Below, piece after piece: positions 48,823 to 58,201 of a stretch of 64,000 nt of DNA. Each line of letters begins with the position of its first letter. Positions within the stretch are counted from its first letter, which is position 1. The notes below the pieces were generated by a model that saw nothing but the letters and a program-made list of their open reading frames with translations, was not told where the DNA came from and searched no databases. The translations under genes were made by a program, and so were the position numbers. Where the stretch lies: positions 14,573,903-14,637,902 of the forward strand of contig OZ035960.1 of NCBI GenBank assembly GCA_964034945.1, written 5' to 3'. The DNA comes from Chrysopilus asiliformis. Taxonomy: Eukaryota > Arthropoda > Insecta > Diptera > Rhagionidae.

Positions 48823-49151
48823 CCTTGCATACCCGTGGTTGCCGGATTAAGTTTTTTCAAAAAAAAATTTTTTTTTTTTGATGGTCTATGTTGGAGATAA
48901 ACTTTAGGCCAATCGGTTCAGTAGTTTCCCCGCGAAAGAGTAACATAGCGCAAAAACTAAGTTTCGAAATCACTTTACCCCCTCCCCTTACTCCCCCCGC
49001 CCCACGCGCTAATTTTCGTATGCCTATGTTGGAACCAGAACTACCATAGATACTCAACTCATGCCAAATTTCAAGTCAATCGGTTCAGCCGTTTTTGCGT
49101 GAAAGATGAACAGACAGATAGACACCAACTCATTTTTTTATATTAGTATGA
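48823..49151. repeat. Dispersed repeat, CTTGCATACCCGTGGTTGCC head
   Basis: Head like Rep-C (38163). Ends with AATCGGTTCAGCCGTTTTTG, GATGAACAGACAGATAGACA and TTTTATATTAGTATGA, a kind of 3' end common in insect non-LTR/SINE-type repeats (from memory). Confidence 0.5.
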
Positions 49152-49387
49152 TTTCAAAGTATTGTCATGAAATCATCAAACTTCTGTTTAAAATTCATAT
49201 ATGAATGTTCTGAACACGAGATATTTAACCAAAAAAAAATTTGAACGATCATAAAAACTTTAATGTTCTTTTTTTTTGAATGCAAAATAAAGTTTGATCT
49301 ACTTATAGTAGGTCAAACTGACACTTTTTAAATCTAATATGCTAAGAAATTGGGTCATTGAAATTTACTATACAAAACCACTACAAA

Positions 49388-49516
49388 ACTCGAGAACGAA
49401 TTGAGGTAGAAACTTGAAAAATAACAAAAAAACTCGAGAACGAATTGAGGCAGAAACTTGGAAAATAACAAAAAACTCGAGAACGAATTGAGGTAGAAAC
49501 TTGGAAAATAACAAAA
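49388..49516. repeat. Three tandem copies of a 43-44 bp unit
   Basis: Unit CTCGAGAACGAATTGAGGTA followed by GAAACTTGGAAAATAACAAA, in three near-identical copies. Confidence 0.9.
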
Positions 49517-49559
49517 ATCCGTCTCCTAATAAAATTTAAATTACATTCGAGAATGGGGT

Positions 49560-49755
49560 AATAGAACAAATAGTAAATCCAACATTTTTATAATGTGGAA
49601 TAGGAAATACAACATAAATAGTTAAATTGACTATTTTTGTAATTGAAAATAACAATTATATTGACTATTTTTATTTTTTAAATTAACTATTTTACTTGTA
49701 TTCCCGATTCCCAATTATAAAATAAGTAGATTTACTATTTTTTTTTCTCTGAGGG
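49560..49755. mobile_element. Long-hairpin element, partial copy
   Basis: TTAACTATTTTAC..., GATTCCCAATTATAAAATAA and TTTTTTTCTCTGAG match the right arm of 52498-52752. The left edge is unclear. Confidence 0.5.
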
Positions 49756-49796
49756 CTGATTTCTTTTCCATATATTTATATCGGAGATGATGCTGT

Positions 49797-50011
49797 TTAA
49801 CCCTTAAAGGTTTGGTGGTACACGCGATGTACCACCTTTTTTGTAACAAATACTGCACGGTGGTATCAAAATTGTACCACCAATTAAACCGTCTTTCATT
49901 GCCGTATGATACTTTAAAATGGTACCACTAAAAAAATCAAAAAAAAATTTTTTTTTTCGAGTGCCGGAAGGGTGAAAATATTTGCTATTTTTCTGTGCCT
50001 CTAAGGGTTAA
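49797..50011. mobile_element. piggyBac-like MITE with TTAA ends
   Basis: TTAACCCTTAAAGG / TTAACCCTTAGAGG inverted ends and TTAA at both edges. The hairpin GGTGGTACA/TGTACCACC lies just inside the left end. A second GTACCACC follows. 215 bp. Confidence 0.75.
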
Positions 50012-51433
50012 ACGACTGTCTTATTCATTTTTTGAAACACGGCAAAATTTTATAAACCAGTGGGAGGGGAATGACAAACTGCTAAAACCCGATTTTAATA
50101 AATTGGACATTGTTCAGGAGAGCTATACAGTTATGTAAGAAACGTAATATATGTAACAAAGGTAAACACATTTCAACCAACAGCAAAAAGGTACTTTGTT
50201 ATACTTTGTCTGGGTGTCGTACAAAAAAAAACACCGAAAAAGATTTTAGCCTGAAATTTCACTTTAAAAATCCAAAGTTAATGAATGTAAAAACAGCTTA
50301 CAAAAAATTTTATTTTTCAGACTTGATAAAAATACAATTTCGACGCCAAAAAATTTTATCCTACACACGCTTGATAAAAACCACAATTTTCCTCAAAAAA
50401 AAAAACAACACTGGCACCTTTATAAACTGGTTTTTTTAAATTTGTTAAAATTTATCTCCGCTATTGATAGAATTGGGTCGATTTCTTAAGGTGAATGTCC
50501 TCATTTATGTTAATTTACAGCGATAAAACTGTGGAATGCTAAAATAATGCAGCAGCAAGAAATTAAAGGCGTCCAAAACAAATTGATAAATTCCCAGCAA
50601 GTATTTCCATTACAGCCCACCAACATATGTTGTTGGCACACACATGAGACATGGATAACTGCCGATTTGCAGCAACGTCGAAAATGGCAATAATTCCACA
50701 ACAGTGCACTTTTACTTTTGCACAACAAATTGCGACCCAAAAGAAATTTATATGCTCTGAGGATGAAAATATGTCCCAAGTCTGCAATGCAAATTGCTTC
50801 AGAATGGATTCAGGCTCCCTAAACCGAATGGGGAGCGCGTGGCATTTCCATACTTTTGGGCGTCGGTCGTCGGTCGACTCCATACCACGGAATCAACAAA
50901 TTTACACCCACTTTTGAGTTCATTTTTGTCGTTGACTAAAAAATATGACAAAACGAAAACAAAATAACAGAAATATAAATTTGCAAATGGAATTTCTGCT
51001 GACCCCATATTCCTTCCACTCCGTTTCGCGCACAACCGATCCGAACATTTATTTGTGGGGAAAAATCTTTTCTTGGATTTGTTTTCTAATCTAAATCCGA
51101 GCAGCCCATAACGCTTCATTTGGTTTTTATTGAAGATTCTGTTACGTTGAGTTACGTTTCTTAAGGGAAATGTGTCTGACATCTGGCGGTGGAGAAATAA
51201 ATTTGTTTATGTTTTCTAACTGTACATCAATCGGCTTCAACATAACATATTTCTTAAATTTCTACCAAAAAATTTCAGAAAATGCTCTTGAAATTAGAAA
51301 AAAACGCGTATTGAAAATGATTTACTGAAATCAACTAACACCAGAGTATCGAGAAATTTCGTCGTTATATCCGTTCTTTTACTATAATCGTTGTATATCT
51401 TTCTATGGATTCTAAAATCGGATTAACCCACCG
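50012..51433. other. Unassigned DNA with overlapping frames on both strands
   Basis: 50500-51180 is somewhat GC-richer and holds frames on + (50651-50917) and - (50563-50883, 50799-51182, up to 127 codons). None shows a known motif or clear splice sites. It could be a conserved non-coding block or a decayed gene. Confidence 0.3.
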
Positions 51434-51474
51434 CAATTGAGGTTTCGTAACGACTTTTTCCTGCTGCGCACACC
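51434..51474 (-). mobile_element. SINE tail fragment
   Basis: CAATTGAGGTTTCGTAACGA and CTGCTGCGCACACC match the tail of the SINE at 54318-54807. Confidence 0.5.
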
Positions 51475-51559
51475 TTAAGTTTTAGATATGTGTGTTCAAG
51501 TATCCAAAAATTCACATTAAAATTATGGAAACAATACTGGGCAAAAAAATAAATTCTAA

Positions 51560-51615
51560 TACTATGTTCACACCGACGCAAAATTACGTGATTTTGCGTC
51601 AGTGTGAACATAGTA
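51560..51615. mobile_element. Minimal 56-bp hairpin element with TAA target duplication
   Basis: TACTATGTTCACAC and GACGCAAAAT on the left pair with ATTTTGCGTC and GTGTGAACATAGTA on the right. There is one mismatch and a 6-base loop. TAA flanks both sides (51557-51559 and 51616-51618), so it looks like the smallest Harbinger-like MITE in the window. Confidence 0.7.
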
Positions 51616-51618
51616 TAA

Positions 51619-52497
51619 AATTATAAGTTTTTGCCTAAAAATTATTTATAGTTCAAATAGAATTCACTGAGTGTTAAAAAAACACGTTATGATAAGAAAG
51701 AATGTTTTTGTTTTATGGGATTCAAAGGAAAATGTCAAAATAAATTAAAATACGTTCGTATTCGGTACCCTTGTTATTAATTTAAAATGTTCTAACCGAA
51801 TAAGGTTATTCGTAAATAATAAATCTCACCGTTGGGATTAACATTTGGGGATTTGAAAGGGTGTTCGGAGGGTAAAAGCGCTCCAAACCATGTAATTAAA
51901 CTTTTTTAAACTCATCGAAAAATACACCCTGTGGCTAATCCTTCCATCAAACAAACTGCCATAGAAACAAGGAAACTGTGCCACTGTATCCTTTTCAAAA
52001 TGTGGCCACTTTTCCCGTCTTTTTTTCTTGTAACTTTAATCTAAAAATTTATTTTTACTACAAGAGTTGTATGAATATTTCGTCAGCCTGTTCACGTGAT
52101 AGGTATGTCAGGCTGTTTATCCTACTAGGACTCGTTCAAGGATGTCATTGAAACTTGACCTTAGTCTAGCCTTAATAAAGAAGGTTTTATAATTTCCTGG
52201 AAAATATCAGATGACATGAAGGGTTGTGAAAAAAAATAGAAACTGGGACACGTAAAAATTTTTATTTGCTTTCTAGTAATTTAAGTACTTTTACCAACAA
52301 GTGGGGGAAAATTCAATGTGCTCATCCATAATAGTAGAATTTAGTTTACAGAGGAAACTTTTTACATAACAACCTTTGGAGGAGCAAAAAATGTCAACGT
52401 TTTATCCAGTTTAAAGTTCTTGAAAACGTTCCGACCTCTACACAGGAACTACATGGGCTTTTATTTCTCGGCACATCAGCTGGTAAGCTTTTTAGTC
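51619..52497. other. AT-rich DNA
   Basis: I see nothing assignable. Confidence 0.4.
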
Positions 52498-52752
52498 ACA
52501 CACGCAGAGAAAAAAAAATAATAAATCTAACTACTTTGTAATGGGAAATCGGGACTATCGCTAAAATAGTTAATTTCAATTGAAAAAATTGTCAATTTAA
52601 CTATAAAATAGAAAATTTTACTACTAAGTAGTTAAATTTCATATAAAAATTGTCAGTTTTCACTATTTTTATGATTGAAATTAACTATTTTAGTAATAGT
52701 CACGATTCCGCATTATAAAATAGTAAAATTTACTATCTTTTCTCTGTGTGCA
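52498..52752. mobile_element. Long-hairpin element, complete copy
   Basis: Ends ACACGCAGAGAAAA / GCACACAGAGAAAA inverted. The two halves then pair along about 85 bp through ACTAAAATAGTTAATTTCAA. Partial copies are at 38033-38147 with 39455-39592, and at 49560-49755. Non-coding. Confidence 0.7.
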
Positions 52753-53221
52753 GTCTGTCAAACTTCTTCGGTGGGAAAATTCTGAAAAAGCAGTTAATTT
52801 TGTTGTCTGTAAAAATCTGGTAGTCCAACCCAGTCTACGAAAATGATATACCAGCACTGTCTTGCCAGTAACACTAGTAAACCAGATTGGTCTGGACTGG
52901 CTTTTTTAGCTGTTTGGCAAAATGCAAATGTAACAGCAATTAGAACCTAACCCTCTCCGCTGTCCCTCCTAATTTGTTAAAAAGAAATTTCTTGGAAAAA
53001 GTCAGAGTAAAAAAATTATCGATTTTTTTTCTAGTAACCAAACAGGATAACAGGACCATGTATCCATAATTATTTTGTGGCAAGAAAATATGTTTGGAGG
53101 GATCAAAATTTTTCTTTTAGTGCAATCTTTAAAAACGCTATTCCTACGACTACAATATTTAAATTTGCTTATCGCCGATTGCACCGACATTTCTTAAAAA
53201 ACTAAGTTGAGGTTAGCCTAC
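52753..53221. other. AT-rich DNA
   Basis: No gene is supported. The minus-strand frame 53002-53190 has no recognisable feature. Confidence 0.4.
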
Positions 53222-53663
53222 TTAACGCGTTGATGCCCGGCTTTTTCCCTGCAGTTAGAAAACAAATTTGCTCGGTTGTTGTTCTTTAGTCCTTGATGTT
53301 CTCTAGTTCAAAATTTGAAATGTTCACTTTTGTAAGTAAAACTGTTATAAAAAGTTTCTAATGGGCCGTTTACACCTTTATTTCGTGAATTTTAGCCTTC
53401 TACACAAAATTCAGGTTTCACACCCGTTTACACTACGACACAAAATTCAGAAATTTATTCCTCAAAGACACGAGAACATGAATTTTTCAATAAAACTGTC
53501 TGAACAAATTCAAATTTTGACAACTTTTACTAAGTGATTTTATTCTGCGATAGATGAATAAAATTCGCGGGAAAAATTTTGAATAAAATTCATGGAGAAA
53601 TTAAAGAAAAAATCGCAATTTTCAACAGGGCCTTTTAAGCAATACCGGGCATGAAAGCGTTAA
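53222..53663. mobile_element. piggyBac-like MITE with TTAA ends
   Basis: TTAACGCGTTGATGCCCGG; inverted right end TTAACGCTTTCATGCCCGG (two mismatches). TTAA is at both edges. 442 bp. Its right TTAA supplies the TAA target of the next element. Confidence 0.75.
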
Positions 53664-53787
53664 TGTCCGGTTGACATTACCCGGCCTTTACACGCGACTA
53701 TAAAGTCTGTCAGTAGCACAGACTCCAAATATCAAATTACTGACAACGGATTAGAAGACATTTAGCGAACTGGCAGCCAGTTCATTT

Positions 53788-53994
53788 TCAAAATGATTTC
53801 GTTAGTAACACAGCTACAGTCCCTCGTATTCCATAGGCATGAATTTTGCTCGTATGCTTCATTATTTTAATTATCTCGTTCTTAGTGAGACTTATTTCGC
53901 CAGTCTGAGAGTTCTAAAAGTAAAATAAAGAATTAAAAACAGTGAATTCATAATAATTTAATAGATTTACCTCAAATTCTTCATTTTCCGCCAT
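53788..53994 (-). CDS. Two-exon 49-residue frame inside the Harbinger-like element
   Basis: Exon 1 (53994-53971) reads MAENEEFE in a good start context (AAGATGG). A 57-bp intron with GTAAAT donor and TTTTACTTTTAG acceptor (53970-53914) follows. Exon 2 (53913-53788) continues in phase, NSQTGEISLTKNEIIKIM ... to LLTKSF and TGA. Together they give 49 residues. A TATA-like box lies about 45 bp upstream. Most likely it is the truncated 5' end of a gene of the autonomous parent, but no Harbinger domain can be recognised in so short a peptide. A captured host exon or a chance frame is the alternative. Confidence 0.45.
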
Positions 53995-54038
53995 CTTAGA
54001 AGTCTGAAATGTCAAATTACTGGCATGTCTGTACTGAC

Positions 54039-54046
54039 TATAAAAA
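54039..54046 (-). promoter_or_regulatory. TATA-like box of the mini-gene
   Basis: TTTTATAG on the minus strand, about 45 bp before the ATG at 53994 and inside the element. Confidence 0.3.
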
Positions 54047-54317
54047 TGTCCCGTCAGTACAGACTTGTCAGTGCCAGTAAGCATTTACACGAGACTGTGT
54101 TAGCGACTGTGTCAGCTCTACTGTCGCGTGTAAAAGCCGTGTTAGGCTGGTTGCCAGCTGCTAGTCAACATTAGTGGGAACTAGGGTACATCTAGTATAA
54201 TATCAGCTAAATTTGGAACTAGCATCAAACTAGTTGGAAACTTCAAACTTTTTGTCTTTGTTTCGTTCTGGTTTGACATTTAAAATGATGACCGGGAAAT
54301 TTTTTAGTGACATCAGA

Positions 54318-54807
54318 GGCGCTACACCTCTGGAAGAGCCTGGGCCTCCTCAATTGAGGTTTCATAACAATTTCTTCCCTGATTCACACCAACAGTTTTA
54401 CATGGATTGCGAACCATGGATGAATTACAACATTTGTATGGTTTTACGTTGCAATCCATCAACAGCAGAGGCAGTAAAAGAAACCTAGACCGATGACGTC
54501 GTTTTTTTTATAGTTCTAGCCAGAGCTTAGGGGAAGGCCCTTTAATGCTGAAGCACAGCTTATGATGGTCGGAAGGACAAAAGGAGTTGTCGGTTTATGT
54601 TCTCCTTGAACTTCTGCGGGTTATAGTCCGTGGAGAACACATCAGATGGTAAATCGTTTCAAAGTAACACCAATCGGCAACTATCACTGCTTATTTCTTA
54701 AAGCAGATTGAGTAGACTTGATTCACAGCGTGCGATAGTTGGAATTGAACCACCGACCTCCGGAATACGGGCCAAGTACTTTACCACTTGGACTACGCTG
54801 GACCGCC
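54318..54807 (-). mobile_element. Full-length tRNA-derived SINE
   Basis: On the minus strand the head (54806-54740) is tRNA-like: A-box region TAGTCCAAGTGGTAAAG and B box GGTTCAATTCC. The body has a hairpin of ATGGATTGC/GCAATCCAT, and the tail reads CTTCCAGAGGTGTAGCGCC. Shorter relatives are at 889-1050 and 51434-51474. RNA polymerase III transcription from the boxes is inferred. Confidence 0.75.
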
Positions 54808-54861
54808 AAGCATTTAAAGTGACAGCCAAGCATTAAAATTTATAGAGGTTTACAAATAACA

Positions 54862-54988
54862 TTAACCCATTTCTTGCCAATGGTGCATTTTTGTACCAGT
54901 AACTTTAAACAACTTTGAGCCTTTTTGTTACCACATAGGAGTCAAAGTTGCTCTTATGGAATACAAATTGTGGCAAGAAATGGGTTAA
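54862..54988. mobile_element. piggyBac-like MITE with TTAA ends (127 bp)
   Basis: Exact 18-bp inverted ends TTAACCCATTTCTTGCCA, TTAA at both edges. An imperfect TGGTGCA/TGTACCA hairpin lies just inside. Confidence 0.85.
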
Positions 54989-55146
54989 AGTCTCTGAAAT
55001 TATTAGAATTCAGACTATAAAATTCGAGTTTTAATCTTTTATCAGCTTTAATTTTGTGCTGGTAATATCAACTGCTAAAAGTTACTAGTGTGCTAGTCGC
55101 TAATAAATAAGCAGCTGGCAACCAACCTAATGTCAACCGGGCATAA

Positions 55147-57329
55147 ACCAAAAAAAAAATCTAGGCTTAAATAATTTAAGTGCAAACGACCATCAGTTAT
55201 TTAGCGCTTGTAAGAATTTATAATCCAAAATTGGATTGATTTTTTTTTTTTGTTTTTTTGGTTAGAAAAATATTTAATCTAATAATATTGACAAAATTTA
55301 ATTATTTCAATATTAATTAGCTGAAGTTGCCATCAATGATCTTATCAATATACCCAACAAAATTGCTTATGCAAATTTAATTCAATTATTTGAAATATGG
55401 AGTTTAAATATGAAAATTCCCTTTTGCCAATTTGTTGATTTTCGTTAGTTATTTGCAATTCTATTTCATTTATGCTCCACAGTAAAGGATGGAAAGTATT
55501 TTATCAATTAACCTCCTCCCTATCTCTTAAATAACATAAATAATAAAAATGTTGCCACTACTACGTACTAAAAGATATCAAATCATTGCGTCTGTTGAAG
55601 ACTTTATGTTGTTTGTGATATGATATTTGATAAATGTAAGAGTATGTAGATTCGTTACAAACAAGTAAATAACATCTTTCAACTTATACGGACATATAAT
55701 AATGCTGCCAACGACATAATCTTATCAAATAATCATCAAAGAAGTTTGGTTAACCGAATATATTTCTCGACTTCTTGAATTACATTTTGTTGACTGATAA
55801 CTTCATTGACTTTTCAGATATCTTAGAACGTAGACATTGTGATATGATCGATATTTTGTTTTGTCACATGAGAGTGTTCCTTTTTTAACTAAAATCACGC
55901 TATATTTAGAATTCTGGTTGCCAGAATTGATTCACTGCTGTATTACTTGTCCAAAATGCATTGCTTTTATCATAAAAAATTCATTATAAGCTCTATTTTG
56001 TGGCGCCCAAGCGATCTTTTGGGTATAATCTTAAAACAAGGTCAACCCAATTTGAGAAGCTTCAAACGGATAAAATGCCTCTTGCTTCCCAGATACCTTC
56101 CAACCATCAGTTTTTAACCTTATTCTGTAATAAACGTTTCACTCCCTTCCCCAAATCATTCCTTATCCGTACTCCATCAACCTGAATTTTCAAGTGGCAC
56201 ATCGACCATGGTATCACTCAGAATAGAGTGCTTGACGCTATGTTTACTTTACAGATCGCCTTTCAGGGGATTTGAATGCTAGTTTCTCAACATAAACACC
56301 ACAAGAGTTTTGTTTAGCTTTGGCTTTTGGTGATTTTATTGTTTGGTGAAAATCTAAACAAAACCTCCAACCACTATCAATCGTCAGCAACTGATGGATT
56401 CGAAAAACCAAAACACCTGACTTGACAGCATATTTTCGTATACAAATTGTATGAAATTTTCCAAACAAGCAACATTTTGCAATTGAAGCGAAACTTTTCC
56501 GAAACAAACGAATTTTCAAATTTAAATCCCACACATTTTCGGCAGCAGTTTATGTTTATTTATTTATTTATTTTTTATATAATTTTGTTATTTATGGTGG
56601 AAGTTGTAGAGTTTGGTGAAATTTCCGTGTTTTCAACCACTGCTAATGGCTTTTATCAATTATCCAGGCACTTAAGTCGGAAGAATTGTTTACTTGTGGC
56701 AGGTCTTTTTCGCCAGATACATAAAGGCCCGAAGAAATGAGGACGAGGAAAATTTTCTTTTGGTTAAAGTTTTCAATTATGAAAATGGAAATCACAACGG
56801 ACCGGGAAAATTTCATTTCATAAAAACGTTTTTCTGAATCGTTTCGTTGCTAATTTTAATCTTAAATATTTCATTTTTCTTTTTTTATTCTCATGGGCAT
56901 TTGTTGCTGCTATGAAAGTACTTGTTGCACTTTGAAAGGGTATTTAAGAGGTTTTCCTAATTGAACAGAAAAATCGTTTCATGGAAGTTTTTTTTTGAAT
57001 AGAGTGCATTTTTTAGTAGAACATTTTTTTACTGAAAGAGAATAAATTATACAGCGAACTTTTTGTATTCACTTAAAAAATTTTGCTGGGTATTTGTATG
57101 ATTCAAATTACAAGATTTATTATGCAAATTCTATCGAATTTTGATTTAGTCCTCGCATCGGTTTTTTTTCGATACAATCGAATAGAAATTCGATGAACAG
57201 GTCGAATAGTTTTTATATTTGTTGTTTCTAAGGTCGTTTTTTTCAAAGATCGATGAGTCCCCGTATCGGAGGTTCCCGTTATAACTAACTATAATTTTCT
57301 AAAAGTTAACAAGAAATTTTTAGTAAAAT
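55147..57329. other. AT-rich DNA
   Basis: No supported gene. The frames at 56244-56534 (-) and 56447-56740 (+) overlap and carry no known motif. Confidence 0.4.
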
Positions 57330-57765
57330 TTTTACAAAAAATTTCAAGTCGCTAACTCAATGCATTCTCATGTTATTTAACACGTTCGTGACATTTGCTT
57401 TTTCAACTTTTTTTTACATTTGGACATCGGGTGGTACACTAGCGATTTGTTTTCTGGCGGTTGTGCGCCATCGGTGGTACACGGTGCGTGTTGTTATAAT
57501 ACTTCCACAAAAAAAATACCACACTATTTACTCGCGCGGTTTTAAAAACTGTACATGTACTACCAGTGGTACACGATGTTACGAACGTGTTAAGATACGT
57601 AAAACGGATAGACAGACAGATGCGCGGACATTCTGATGATTTTGCCAGAAGATATACATTTTTTGATCAGTACAGAAAATATATATTTGCCGCCATTCTC
57701 GAGTCGGTCTCCGTCATGAATCATGAATACAATACTTTGCCGCTATAGCAGAGAAAAGTAAAAAT
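57330..57765 (-). repeat. Rep-B dispersed repeat, minus-strand copy split by a MITE
   Basis: Reading inverted, ATTCATGACGGAGACCGACT ... to GTCTGTCTATCCG, then ACGTATCTTAA, the inserted element, and AATAACATGAGAATGC ... GCGACTTGAAATTTTTTG. It matches 48281-48800 across the insertion. Confidence 0.6.
57377..57593. mobile_element. piggyBac-like MITE with TTAA ends, inserted in Rep-B
   Basis: TTAACACGTTCGTGACAT / TTAACACGTTCGTAACAT inverted ends and TTAA at both edges. GGTGGTACAC motifs and a GTACTACCAGTGGTAC near-palindrome lie inside. The empty site in Rep-B has a single TTAA, which confirms the target duplication. 217 bp. Confidence 0.85.
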
Positions 57766-57860
57766 GAGTGGTTTTAGAAACAGAAATTTCTGTCCAATTT
57801 TTCATCATATAAGGTTTAGTGATGTAAAAATGGTATCATCTCACCGCTACATGGTTAAAG

Positions 57861-57894
57861 CTCTCTCTCTCTCCTCTCTCTCTCTCCTCTCTCT

Positions 57895-57927
<33 letters not shown>

Positions 57928-57996
57928 TTCTCTTTTTCTCTTTCTCTCTCTTTCTCTCTTTCTCTCTTTCTTTCTTTCTCTCTTTCTCTCTCTCTT

Positions 57997-58041
<45 letters not shown>
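57861..58041. repeat. CT/GA microsatellite, tail of the non-LTR fragment
   Basis: About 180 bp. On the minus strand it is a GA-rich run starting 5 bp after the stop of the reverse transcriptase fragment, so it is probably the expanded 3' tail of that element. The open frames across it are spurious. Confidence 0.85.
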
Positions 58042-58043
<2 letters not shown>

Positions 58044-58045
58044 CC

Positions 58046-58198
58046 CTACAACCGGTTTCCGGTTTTGACCTGCCGCAATGTATCTCGCCAGAGGTCTCGG
58101 TCATGTTCCGATGTCCTCCAGTTTTGCATTCCAATTCTCTTGGCGTCCTGGTCAACGCCGTCTTGCCTTCTGGGGTTGGATCTTCCTCGTCGCCTTGT
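58046..58198 (-). pseudogene. C-terminal fragment of a non-LTR reverse transcriptase
   Basis: The minus-strand frame reads DGVDQDAKRIGMQNWRTSEH, then DRDLWRDTLRQVK and a stop at 58048-58046. The pattern Arg-rich stretch, D.DA.R.G...NWR..A.DRD.WR is the usual C-terminus of RTE/Jockey-type reverse transcriptases. 50 residues remain. The 5' part is missing, as in a normal 5'-truncated insertion. Confidence 0.85.
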
Positions 58199-58201
58199 TG
58201 T

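Larger units (their letters stand above)
53680..54141. mobile_element. Harbinger-like element (TTA target) carrying a mini-gene
   Basis: Ends CCCGGCCTTTACACGCGAC / CACGGCTTTTACACGCGAC (inverted). TTA flanks both sides (53677-53679 and 54142-54144). The intact opposite arm of the host element reads GGTTGACATTAGG without it, which confirms the insertion. A shorter, opposite-oriented copy at 61830-61994 lacks the central ~300 bp, so this copy keeps internal sequence of the parent element. Confidence 0.8.
53664..55143. mobile_element. Outer Harbinger-like element (TAA target) hosting three insertions
   Basis: Inverted ends: TGTCCGGTTGACATTAGGCT, read across the inner insertion, versus TGCCCGGTTGACATTAGGTT at the right. 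Both continue to GGTTGCCAGCTGC. TAA flanks both sides (53661-53663 and 55144-55146). It contains a second Harbinger-like element (53680-54141), a SINE (54318-54807) and a piggyBac-like element (54862-54988). No transposase of its own is recognisable. Confidence 0.75.
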
